From an uncultured Acidimicrobiaceae bacterium (GTDB lineage: Bacteria; Actinomycetota; Acidimicrobiia; Spongiisociales; UBA5794), in the NCBI GenBank assembly GCA_947259365.1, contig CAMYMC010000031.1, positions 1 through 48,247 on the forward strand: DNA of 48,247 bases, written 5' to 3'. Each line of letters opens with the position of its first letter. Position 1 is the first letter of the stretch. Shown here in pieces: positions 7,695 through 15,244 of this stretch. Position numbers and translations under genes: made by a program. The notes under the pieces are model-generated. The model searched no databases. It was not told where the DNA came from and worked only from the letters and a program-made list of their open reading frames with translations.

Positions 7695-8336
7695 ATGGCG
7701 GTGACCATCCGCAAGCTGAGCCACTCGTGCCTCCACATCGAGGCCGGCGCCAGGCGAGTCCTCGTCGACCCGGGGGCCTTCACCTGGAACGACCCCAGGT
7801 TGGAGATGGCGAGCCTCGACGCCGTCGACCGCGTTCTCGTCACCCATGCCCACCCCGATCACCTCTCCGTCGAGTTCCTCAGGGAGCTGGCGGTGCGGTT
7901 CCCCGATGCCGTTGTCGAGTCCACACCGGACGTCGTCGAACTCCTCGCCGACGGCGGCATCGCAGCGACCACCGGCTCCGCGAACTACACCTCCCAGTTC
8001 CCCGCGCCGCACGAGGCAACGCCGATCGGCGCCGGGCCGCCGAACATCGGGTTCCACATCGCAGACGCGGTGACGCATCCCGGCGACAGCCACAGCTTCG
8101 CCGAGACGGCAGCCGTCCTCGCCATCGCCCTCACCGCACCGTGGGGCTCGATGACGGATGCGGTCGCGCTGGCCCGCTCCCTCGAACCACGCTACGTCGT
8201 CCCCATCCACGACTGGCCGCTGTCCGCAGAGGGTGCGGCCTGGCTCTACGGCATCGGCGAGCGCGCATTCGCCGGCACCGGCACCACCTTCGTGCCCCTC
8301 GGCGAGTTCGAGACCGTCGAGCTCGACGTCGGGTGA
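7695..8336 (+). CDS. UlaG-like metallo-beta-lactamase-fold hydrolase
   Basis: Predicted metal-dependent hydrolase of 213 residues, related to the UlaG/YtnP-type group (COG2220). The opening TIRKLSHSCLHIEAG and VLVDPGAF are typical of that group. The metal motif VTHAHPDHLS (HxHxDH) is near residue 50, and later ligands appear in THPGDSHSF and VVPIHDWPL. The substrate cannot be read from the sequence; UlaG itself is a lactonase. Its stop codon overlaps the GTG start of the kinase-phospho-lyase fusion by 4 bases, so the two are translationally coupled. A role in the same pathway is therefore possible. Confidence 0.85.
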   Translation: MAVTIRKLSHSCLHIEAGARRVLVDPGAFTWNDPRLEMASLDAVDRVLVTHAHPDHLSVEFLRELAVRFPDAVVESTPDVVELLADGGIAATTGSANYTSQFPAPHEATPIGAGPPNIGFHIADAVTHPGDSHSFAETAAVLAIALTAPWGSMTDAVALARSLEPRYVVPIHDWPLSAEGAAWLYGIGERAFAGTGTTFVPLGEFETVELDVG

Positions 8337-10627
8337 CCGCGCTCGCTCCTGATCCCGGTGTCGCTGCGGACATCGCGGCCGGGCGGTTCGGGATCGCCGC
8401 CACCGCAACACGGCTCCCCGGGGAGGTCGACCACAACTTCCTCCTCGACGGGAGACGAGATCGGTACGTCTTGCGGCTCTCGCCGGCCACCGTCCCGGCG
8501 CTGCGGATCGAAGCCGTCGTCGCGGTGCTCCGCCACGTCGCCGCCTCCGGACTCGGCATCGCGACCCCGGTCCCCATGCCGGGAACAGACGGCGCCTACG
8601 TCCAGCCGTGGGACGGTGGCGCGGCCCACCTCCTCACCTGGGTGGGGGGCACACCGCTCGCCTCCGCGGCTACCCGTGGCGACGACGTGCTCCTCGACAT
8701 CGGCCGAACCGTCGGCGACGTCGTTGCCTGCCTCTCCTCGTTCGAGCGCATCGAGGACGTGCCCGGCCACCCGTGGGACATGGGCGACGTCGCGAAGACG
8801 ATCGCGGACCACGCCCCCGCCGTCGCGGACTCGGTGCGGCGTGAGCTCGTCCTCGCCGCCCGGGAACGGTTCCTCGACCGAGTCGCACCGATCTGGAACT
8901 CGCTGCCGGCGCAGCAGATCCATAACGACCTCAACGACCTCAACCTGCTCGTGACCGGAACCGCCGTCACCGGCCTCATCGACTTCGGCGACAGCCGCTG
9001 GTCGCCGCGCGTGGTGGATCCGGCGGTGGCGCTCACCTACGTGATGCTGGGACGCGAGGACCCGGTCACCGATGCGTCGGTCGTCGCACGCGGCTTCGCC
9101 GAACGGATCGCGCTCTCCCGGCCCGAAACCTCAGTGCTCCTCGACCTCGTCCTGGCACGGCTGGCGCTGTCGGTCACGATCGCAGCGGACCGGGAGCGCG
9201 GCGACAACCCCCACCATCAGGTGAGCACCGAGGCCGCATGGGAGCTCCTCGAGCGTCTCCACGCCGGGGACGATGCCGCCATCTCGGGCCGCCTCGAAGA
9301 AGCCGCCGGTGTGGCCGGCGCCGCCCCGGACGGCACCGGTGAGCTCTTGGAGAGGCGGCGGAAGGTCATCGCACCGTCGCTGAGCCTCCACTACGAGGCG
9401 CCCCTCCACATCGTTCGCGGCAAGGGGCCCTACCTCTACGACGCCGAGGCCAGGGAGTACGTCGACGCCGTCAACAACGTCGCCCACGTCGGGCACGGGC
9501 ACCCACGGGTGGTGGAGGCGGCGCACCGCCAGATGCGGATGCTCAACACGAACACACGCTATCTCCATCGGTCTCTCGTCGAGTACGCCGAGCGGCTCAC
9601 CGCGAAGCTGCCCGAACCGCTGTCGGTGTGCGTGCTCGTCAACTCGGGCAGCGAGGCGATCGAGCTCGCATTGCGGATGGCGAGAACCGCGACCGGGGCC
9701 ACCGACGTCCTCGTCTTCCGTGACGGGTACCACGGCAACACCTCCGCTGCCGTTGCGATGTCCCCGTACAAGTTCCTCGGGCCGGGAGGCGGGGGCCGTC
9801 CCGAATGGGTGCACGTCCTTCCCACCCCCGACCCCTACCGCTCCGAGTTCTGCGGCACCGCCGCAGCCGCGGCGTACCGCCACACCGTCGAGGAGACGAT
9901 CGCGGCCGCCGGGCGCAACGGGAGGCGGATCGCCGCGCTCGTCGCCGAACCGATCATCGGCTGCGGAGGCCAGGTCGTGCCCGAGCCCGGCGTGCTGGCG
10001 AAGGCGTTCGCCGCGGTCCGGGACGCCGGGGCGCTGTGCATCGCCGATGAGGTCCAGGTCGGGTTCGGAAGGGTGGGCGAGGCCTTCTGGGGCTTCGAGC
10101 TCCACGACGTCGTGCCCGACATCGTCACCCTGGGCAAGCCGATCGGCAACGGGCACCCGCTCGGCGCCGTCGTCACCACTACTGAGATCGCCGGCGCGTT
10201 CGCCGACGGCATGGAGTACTTCAACACGTTCGGCGGCAATCCGGTGTCGGCGGTGGTCGGTCTCGCGGTGCTCGACGCCATCGAGTCCGAATCACTCCAG
10301 GAGCGGGCGCTCGAGGTCGGCGCGTACATCGCCGAGGGCCTCCTCGCGCTCGCCGACCGCCACCGTGGCATCGGCGATGTGCGGGGAGCGGGGTTGTTTC
10401 TCGGGCTGGAACTCGTGCGGGACCGGAAGACGAGAGAGGCGGATCCGGGACTTGCCTCCGCCGTCATCGAACGGGCCAGGCAACTGGGGGTCCTCCTCTC
10501 GATCGACGGCCCCCACCGCAACGTCGTCAAGATCAAGCCCCCGCTCGTCGTCGGGCTCGCCGACGCCGACCGCATCCTCGCCGCCGTCGATGGCGCCCTG
10601 ACCCGACCGGGGCCGGATCAGCTCTGA
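8333..10627 (+). CDS. Hydroxylysine-kinase-like / class III phospho-lyase fusion
   Basis: Predicted two-domain enzyme of 764 residues. Residues about 1-290 form an aminoglycoside-phosphotransferase-fold kinase: the catalytic loop HNDLNDLNLL is at residue 197 and the metal motif IDFGDS near 216. After a linker, residues about 340-764 are a class III PLP enzyme: VNSGSEAIELALRMA, DGYHGNTSAAVAMSP, ADEVQVGFGR, and Lys602 in TLGKPIGNGHPLG as the cofactor-binding lysine. The lyase domain resembles ethanolamine-phosphate and 5-phosphohydroxylysine phospho-lyases, and the kinase resembles HYKK. These are consecutive steps, so one polypeptide could phosphorylate hydroxylysine and eliminate phosphate and ammonia to give 2-aminoadipate semialdehyde. 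The convergent neighbour is an ALDH7, which oxidises exactly that product. Ethanolamine is the alternative substrate. Longer known relatives carry an M23 domain between the parts; none is present here. Confidence 0.8.
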   Translation: MTALAPDPGVAADIAAGRFGIAATATRLPGEVDHNFLLDGRRDRYVLRLSPATVPALRIEAVVAVLRHVAASGLGIATPVPMPGTDGAYVQPWDGGAAHLLTWVGGTPLASAATRGDDVLLDIGRTVGDVVACLSSFERIEDVPGHPWDMGDVAKTIADHAPAVADSVRRELVLAARERFLDRVAPIWNSLPAQQIHNDLNDLNLLVTGTAVTGLIDFGDSRWSPRVVDPAVALTYVMLGREDPVTDASVVARGFAERIALSRPETSVLLDLVLARLALSVTIAADRERGDNPHHQVSTEAAWELLERLHAGDDAAISGRLEEAAGVAGAAPDGTGELLERRRKVIAPSLSLHYEAPLHIVRGKGPYLYDAEAREYVDAVNNVAHVGHGHPRVVEAAHRQMRMLNTNTRYLHRSLVEYAERLTAKLPEPLSVCVLVNSGSEAIELALRMARTATGATDVLVFRDGYHGNTSAAVAMSPYKFLGPGGGGRPEWVHVLPTPDPYRSEFCGTAAAAAYRHTVEETIAAAGRNGRRIAALVAEPIIGCGGQVVPEPGVLAKAFAAVRDAGALCIADEVQVGFGRVGEAFWGFELHDVVPDIVTLGKPIGNGHPLGAVVTTTEIAGAFADGMEYFNTFGGNPVSAVVGLAVLDAIESESLQERALEVGAYIAEGLLALADRHRGIGDVRGAGLFLGLELVRDRKTREADPGLASAVIERARQLGVLLSIDGPHRNVVKIKPPLVVGLADADRILAAVDGALTRPGPDQL

Positions 10628-10824
10628 CCCCCGGACCCTCCGAGCTGCTCGGTGACGTAGCGCTGCCACGCCCTCGCTGCCGCCGAGGCCCGGTCGACAC
10701 CCCTGCCGTACCGCTCGACCCGAATGCCGGGGTCGTCGATCGACACGAGCGATGCCCACGTGAAGCCGTCGGCGTCCACGTACTCGACGGCCCAGCCGTG
10801 CTCACGGAGCCGATCGAAGACCAC
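10618..10824 (-). CDS. Small hypothetical protein downstream of ALDH7
   Basis: A 68-residue protein, GTG start, located 7 bases after the ALDH7 stop on the same strand, so probably in its operon. The sequence (REHGWAVEYVDADGFTWASL, then RYGRGVDRASAAARAW) looks like a compact folded domain rather than a GC-rich shadow. I do not recognise a family. Its 3' end overlaps the kinase-lyase fusion by 10 bases in convergent orientation. No Shine-Dalgarno is obvious, so translation may rely on coupling to the upstream gene. Confidence 0.55.
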   Translation of the reverse strand: MVFDRLREHGWAVEYVDADGFTWASLVSIDDPGIRVERYGRGVDRASAAARAWQRYVTEQLGGSGGQS

Positions 10825-10831
10825 GGCGGGC

Positions 10832-12346
10832 TCAGCCGAACTCGATGCCCTGGGCGAGGGGAAGCTCGGAGCTCCAGTTGATCGTCACCGTCTGACGCCG
10901 CATGTACGCCTTCCAGGAGTCCGATCCGGCCTCACGACCTCCGCCGGTTTCCTTCTCCCCGCCGAAGGCGCCCCCGATCTCGGCACCCGAGGTGCCGATG
11001 TTGACGTTGGCGATCCCGCAGTCGCTCCCTTCCGCGGAGAGGAAGCGCTCGGCGGAGGACACCGAGTCGGTGAAGATCGCCGACGAGAGGCCCTGGGTGA
11101 CGCCGTTCTGGATCATGATGGCCTCGCTGAGCGTGTCGAACTCGATGAGGTAGAGGATGGGGGCGAACGTCTCGATCTGGAGGATCGGGGCGTCCGCGGG
11201 CATCTTGATGATCGTCGGCTCGACGAAGTACCCGGGCCGGTCGATCACGTTGCCGCCGTAGAGCAGCTCGCCGCCCTGCTCGACCGCGATGCCGACGGCG
11301 GCGGTGAAGTCCTCGACGGCCGTGGCGTTGACGAGCGGCCCCATGAGTGTGTCCTCGTCGAGCGGGTCGCCGATCCTCACCTGCGCATACGCCTCGGTGA
11401 GGCGCTTCGTCACCTGGTCGGAGATCCCCCGCTGAAGGAGGAGGCGACGCAGGCTCGTGCACCGCTGCCCGGAGGTCCCGACCGCGGCGAACAGCGCGGC
11501 GCGCACGGCGAGGTCGGGATCGGCGTCGTCCGTCACGGTGATGGCGTTGTTGCCACCGAGCTCGAGGAGGGAACGGCCGAGTCGCTTGGCGACGGCGGTG
11601 CCCACCTTCTCGCCCATGTTGCACGACCCCGTCGCCGAGATGAGGGGTACCCGGCGGTCGTTGATCATCGTGTCGCCGACGGTCGCCCCGCGTCCGACGA
11701 CGAGGTTGAAGACGCCCTCGAACCCGGATCCCTCCATGACGGCGTGGGTGATCTTCGTCACCGCGATCGCGCTCAGCGGCGTCTGGCTCGACGGCTTCCA
11801 GATCATCGTGTCGCCGCAGACGGCGGCGACCATTGCGTTCCAGGCCCACACCGCGACGGGGAAGTTGAACGCGGTGATGATGCCGACCGGGCCCAGCGGG
11901 TGCCACTGCTCGTACATCCGGTGCCGGGGTCTCTCCGACGCCATGGTGAGCCCGTAGAGCTGGCGGGACAGCCCGACGGCGAAATCGGCGATGTCGATCG
12001 CCTCCTGGACCTCGCCCTCACCCTCTGCCTTGATCTTGCCCATCTCGAGCGCGACGAGGGCGCCGAGGGCATCCTTGTGCTCGCGGAGCGCGTCTGCGAT
12101 GAGGCGCACGTACTCCCCTCGCTTCGGGGCGGGGAGCATGCGCCACCGCTCGAACGTCTCGACGGCGGTGCCGAGGACCTTCTCGTAGTCGTCGACGGAC
12201 GCCTGGGTGACGGTGCCGATCGACGCTTCGGTGGCAGGATCGACGCAGTCGAGGGCGTCGCCGGTCGCCTCCAGCCATCCGCCTCCGAACGCCCCCGAGC
12301 TCGGCTCCTCGAGCCCGAGCCTGGTGAAGATGTCGTCGCGGTTCAC
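10832..12346 (-). CDS. Aldehyde dehydrogenase family 7 (antiquitin/AmaB type)
   Basis: NAD(P)-dependent aldehyde dehydrogenase of 504 residues. Antiquitin hallmarks are GIITAFNFPVAVWAWN, LLELGGNNAIT with the general-base Glu, GTSGQRCTSLRRLLL with the catalytic Cys, and the ending GGAFGGEKETGGGREAGSD followed by MRRQTVTINW. ALDH7 enzymes oxidise 2-aminoadipate 6-semialdehyde (in equilibrium with piperideine-6-carboxylate) to 2-aminoadipate in lysine and hydroxylysine breakdown. The GTG start is preceded by GGAGGAG at good spacing, with a TAGCGT hexamer further upstream. It faces the hydroxylysine-kinase-like fusion, and the pair would make a complete route. Other aldehyde substrates are possible. 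Confidence 0.92.
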   Translation of the reverse strand: MNRDDIFTRLGLEEPSSGAFGGGWLEATGDALDCVDPATEASIGTVTQASVDDYEKVLGTAVETFERWRMLPAPKRGEYVRLIADALREHKDALGALVALEMGKIKAEGEGEVQEAIDIADFAVGLSRQLYGLTMASERPRHRMYEQWHPLGPVGIITAFNFPVAVWAWNAMVAAVCGDTMIWKPSSQTPLSAIAVTKITHAVMEGSGFEGVFNLVVGRGATVGDTMINDRRVPLISATGSCNMGEKVGTAVAKRLGRSLLELGGNNAITVTDDADPDLAVRAALFAAVGTSGQRCTSLRRLLLQRGISDQVTKRLTEAYAQVRIGDPLDEDTLMGPLVNATAVEDFTAAVGIAVEQGGELLYGGNVIDRPGYFVEPTIIKMPADAPILQIETFAPILYLIEFDTLSEAIMIQNGVTQGLSSAIFTDSVSSAERFLSAEGSDCGIANVNIGTSGAEIGGAFGGEKETGGGREAGSDSWKAYMRRQTVTINWSSELPLAQGIEFG

Positions 12347-12378
12347 AGTCTCTCCTCCGACGGCGGTTTCACCACGAG

Positions 12379-12384
12379 ACGCTA
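12379..12384 (-). promoter_or_regulatory. putative -10 element of the ALDH7 gene
   Basis: TAGCGT on the minus strand lies about 32 bases before the GTG start. The intervening leader holds the GGAGGAG ribosome site. Confidence 0.35.
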
Positions 12385-12460
12385 GCCCCGCCCCGGCGCC
12401 GGTGGACCGGTCGATGTCTGCGGGCGACGACCCGGCCGGCCGCGCTCCCGAGCGGCGGGG

Positions 12461-13051
12461 TCAGGGAGCGATCGCGAAGACGGCGTATTCCCCGCGCCCG
12501 GCGTGCTCCGGCACCATGCAGACGGCGACGAGGGAGATCCGGCCCAGGTCCGGCTCCTTGCCCGACGTCACGGCACCCCCGATCGACTCACCCGGACCGA
12601 CCCAATCGGCGTGGAGGTAGCGGGCGGTGCTTCCATCGTCGTCGAGCGTGAGGCGGGCGTCTCCGGGCAGGGCCGGGCTCCCGTCGGCCGGGTGGAAATG
12701 CCCGGCGGCGCCGTGTACCAGCGCCGCACCGATCCCCGGGGTACCCGCTTCTCCGGCGAGCTCCGCAACCAGGTTGGCGACACCGAGACGCTCGACGTGG
12801 CTCCGGACCTGCTCCGGCGAGGCGCCGACCGTCGCCAGGAGCGGCCGGTGTGCCTCGCTGCCGACATTCGTGAGCTCGAACTCGACTCTGGCGGCGGTGG
12901 TGAGCTGCTCCGGGTTCGCCGACCACGCCCCTTCGTCCATCTCGATCCCGACCGACTCCGTCCGCAACGACGCGCAACCGGCGACCGTCAAGGCCACCAG
13001 CACCATCACCAGGCTGGTCCTCCGCACGGGGCGATTCGCCATCCCACGCAT
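12461..13051 (-). CDS. Hypothetical lipoprotein
   Basis: A 196-residue secreted lipoprotein of unknown function. The N terminus is basic (RGMANRPVRRTS), followed by a hydrophobic core and the lipobox LTVAGC near residue 26, so it should be anchored outside the membrane. The mature part contains a strand-rich segment (ARVEFELTNVGSEAHRPLLA) that resembles a small beta-sandwich of the cupredoxin or DUF4352 kind, then AAGHFHPADGSPALPGD. I cannot assign a family. The ATG at 13051 is favoured by the AAGGAGGT site immediately upstream; the frame extends further without signal-peptide character. Confidence 0.7.
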   Translation of the reverse strand: MRGMANRPVRRTSLVMVLVALTVAGCASLRTESVGIEMDEGAWSANPEQLTTAARVEFELTNVGSEAHRPLLATVGASPEQVRSHVERLGVANLVAELAGEAGTPGIGAALVHGAAGHFHPADGSPALPGDARLTLDDDGSTARYLHADWVGPGESIGGAVTSGKEPDLGRISLVAVCMVPEHAGRGEYAVFAIAP

Positions 13052-13127
13052 GGCCACCTCCTTGTCCGCGGGACACGGTATGTAGGCCAAGCGCTTCCCA
13101 ACATGGGGGATGCCCCCCACGCCCGGA

Positions 13128-14195
13128 TCACTCCCAGCTGCGGTAGAACCACTCGGGCAAACCGAGCCCCGGCGCCTCCGGCAAGGCCACGGCGCCTGCG
13201 TCGATGGGAGGCGGGGCGATGCCGCCGGGGAACCCGGGATGTCCCGGCAGCCAGGGCATCTCCAGCCACGACGCGCCGGGTGTGGCGAGCGCCCACTGCA
13301 AGGAGGCGAAGAACGAGGGACCCATCGAGAAGTTGTGGGGGCAGAGGGCCACCCCGCCGGCCGCGGCGATGCGAGCCACCTCGAGTGCCGGAGTGAGACC
13401 GCCGAACTTGGAGATCTCGGGCTGGAGGACGTCGACGGCTCCCGCGGCGATCATCCGCCGGAACCCGTCGACCGTGTACTCGTTCTCGCCTGCGCCGATC
13501 GGAACGGGTGAGCCGGCGCGAACGACGGCGAGCGCCTGGTGATCGCGCAGTCCCGCCACCGGCTCTTCGAGCCACTCGACGCCAGACGCGGCGTAGGCGC
13601 GGGCGGCGTCGACGGCCGCTGTCGCGTCGAACCGGCCTCCGACGTCGACCATGACCGCGACGCCAGGCCCCACCTCGTCGCGGGCCGTCGCGACGAGCGC
13701 CGGGTCGTGCTCGTGGAGCTTCACGCCCCCGAAACCAGCGGCGACGGCGGCGCGAGCGTCGTGACGAACCGCCGCCTCCTCGCCGAGCCAGTCGAGGCTG
13801 GCGTACACCGGGATCGAGGCCAGGGCCTGCCCGCCGAGCAACTCGACGATGGGAATGCCGTCGCGTCTCGCGATCGAATCCCACAGCGCGATGTCGATGC
13901 CGCTGATGGCCGCCCGGACGATGCCGTCGCCGTACTGGCTCGTCTCGGCCTCCATCACCTCTGCGAGGGCGCCAGGGTCTTCGGCGTCGCGGCCGACCAC
14001 CTGCGGCGCCAGCAGTTCGTCGATCACCGACCGGATGGGCCGGACCGGGGCGCCGGGGGGAAGCGATGGCCGGTAGGTGCCCCACCAGCACTCGCCGACG
14101 CCTCGCACTCCGTCGTCGGCCGTCACCGCAACAACGAGCTGCGGGTTCGCCGGATCCTCGAAGATCCTCGTCTCCACCGAGCGCACCGCAGGCAT
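13128..14195 (-). CDS. Enolase-superfamily protein (mandelate racemase subgroup)
   Basis: TIM-barrel enzyme of 355 residues predicted to abstract a proton alpha to a carboxylate. The capping domain covers about residues 1-120. The barrel shows VKLH at 158-161 (Lys159 and His161 where most members have KxK), metal ligands Asp184 (VMVDVGG), Glu210 (WLEEPV) and Glu237 (GAGENEY), and His287 in CPHNFSMG as the opposite base. The Asp that normally pairs with that His is replaced by Glu260 (LQPEISKFGG). The substrate, probably a sugar acid or related acid, cannot be assigned. The ATG at 14195 follows GGGAGGAG. A canonical RidA gene lies 58 bases upstream on the same strand. Confidence 0.88.
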   Translation of the reverse strand: MPAVRSVETRIFEDPANPQLVVAVTADDGVRGVGECWWGTYRPSLPPGAPVRPIRSVIDELLAPQVVGRDAEDPGALAEVMEAETSQYGDGIVRAAISGIDIALWDSIARRDGIPIVELLGGQALASIPVYASLDWLGEEAAVRHDARAAVAAGFGGVKLHEHDPALVATARDEVGPGVAVMVDVGGRFDATAAVDAARAYAASGVEWLEEPVAGLRDHQALAVVRAGSPVPIGAGENEYTVDGFRRMIAAGAVDVLQPEISKFGGLTPALEVARIAAAGGVALCPHNFSMGPSFFASLQWALATPGASWLEMPWLPGHPGFPGGIAPPPIDAGAVALPEAPGLGLPEWFYRSWE

Positions 14196-14253
14196 CGTCT
14201 CCTCCCTCAGACGCGGGCGGGTCCTGCGCCCTCCCCTTCTCGGCGGCGGGTCG

Positions 14254-14634
14254 TCACCGGGCGGCGACGACCTCGATCTCGACGGCCACGTCGAGCGGCA
14301 ACGCTGCAACCTGAACGGTTGAGCGCGCCGGCTTGGCCTCGGCGACGTAGCGGCCGTACACCTCGTTCACGCCGACGAAATCGGCGATGTCGGCCAGGAA
14401 GATCGTCGTCTTGACGACGTCGTCGAACCCGAGGCCGAGGTCGGCGAGGATCGCGCCGAGGTTCGTCATGATCTGGGAGGCCTCCGCGGTGACGCCGCCC
14501 TCGACGACGGTGCCCGAGCCGGGAGCGACGCCGATCTGGCCCGAGATGAACACGAACCCGTTCGCCTCGGTGGCCACGGAATACGGGCCCACCGGGTCGG
14601 GGGCGCTCGGCACGGGCGGGATCGTCTTCGGCAT
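14254..14634 (-). CDS. RidA-family reactive-imine deaminase, canonical
   Basis: Small Rid protein of 126 residues predicted to hydrolyse reactive enamine/imine intermediates released by PLP enzymes. It has GPYSVAT near residue 16, FISGQIGV, and the full active-site strand ARSTVQVAALP with the conserved Arg, followed by VAVEIEVVA. This contrasts with the divergent Rid protein at 7195. A GAGGAG site precedes the ATG by about 7 bases. It is upstream of the enolase-superfamily gene and probably cotranscribed, which suggests a catabolic unit that yields an imine or enol intermediate, but the pathway is unknown. Confidence 0.9.
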   Translation of the reverse strand: MPKTIPPVPSAPDPVGPYSVATEANGFVFISGQIGVAPGSGTVVEGGVTAEASQIMTNLGAILADLGLGFDDVVKTTIFLADIADFVGVNEVYGRYVAEAKPARSTVQVAALPLDVAVEIEVVAAR

Positions 14635-14755
14635 GCGGCACTCCTCTTTCGGACCGGTGCTGGACGCGGCGCCAGGCTACAGCCGGGAACCGCCCGCAGC
14701 CGGACGTGGCGAGACTCGAAGGTGGATCAGCTCTCCGACCCGAAGGTCGGGGGCC

Positions 14756-15118
14756 TCAGCAGAAGGACTGGCCGCAGCCGCAGGTGCGCTGCTGGTTGGG
14801 GTTGTTGACGGCGAACCCGCCGCCCTGGAGCCCCATGTCCTGGTAGTCGATCGTGGCGCCGCCGACGAGGCGGGCGCTGTGGATGTCGACGACCACCTCG
14901 ACGCCGCCGGTCTCGGACACGAGGTCGGACCCGTCGCGCTCGGCGTCGAAGAACATGTCGTAGGAGAAGCCGGAGCATCCTCCGGGACGGACGGCGAGCC
15001 GGAGGGCGAGGCCCGGGTTCCCCTCGGCTTCGATGAGCTCTTTGACCTTGAGGGCTGCGGCGTCGGTCAGCATGACGGGTGCGACGGCAACGTCGCTCGT
15101 CGGCTCGTTGGTGATCAC
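14756..15118 (-). CDS. A-type iron-sulfur carrier (ErpA/IscA family)
   Basis: Cytosolic carrier of 120 residues that receives and delivers Fe-S clusters. Family ligands are Cys48 in RPGGCSGFSY and Cys113/Cys115 in TCGCGQSFC. The chain ends in a further Cys120, where many homologues have SFSV or similar. GGATIDYQDMGLQGGGFAVNNPN is the standard core. The GTG start at 15118 is supported by CGAGGAGG about 9 bases upstream. It diverges from an Mrp/ApbC-type Fe-S carrier gene, a sensible functional pairing. A consensus-like TATACT lies about 65 bases upstream of the start. Confidence 0.92.
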   Translation of the reverse strand: MITNEPTSDVAVAPVMLTDAAALKVKELIEAEGNPGLALRLAVRPGGCSGFSYDMFFDAERDGSDLVSETGGVEVVVDIHSARLVGGATIDYQDMGLQGGGFAVNNPNQQRTCGCGQSFC

Positions 15119-15183
15119 GTGTCGCAGCCTCCTCGAGTCCTGGCTCGGTGTCGTCGGGTGTCTATCGGCAGAAAGCGCCCACC

Positions 15184-15189
15184 AGTATA
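15184..15189 (-). promoter_or_regulatory. -10 element of the erpA-like gene
   Basis: TATACT on the minus strand is a near-consensus -10 hexamer, rare in this GC-rich sequence. It would give a leader of about 60 bases holding the GAGGAGG site. I see no good -35. Confidence 0.5.
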
Positions 15190-15231
15190 CGGCGAACGCG
15201 CATCGTCGTCGGACGGACCCAGAGCGCGCCC

Positions 15232-15237
15232 TACCAT
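15232..15237 (+). promoter_or_regulatory. putative -10 element of mrp
   Basis: TACCAT ends 7 bases before the mrp GTG, with no Shine-Dalgarno. A leaderless transcript is likely. Confidence 0.4.
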
Positions 15238-15244
15238 CGTCGTC

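Noticed and set aside
10724..12385. Plus-strand frame of about 550 codons antisense to the ALDH7 gene
   Set aside because: Composition is dominated by Asp, Gly, Arg and Val without recognisable domains; the ALDH7 reading has full family motifs.
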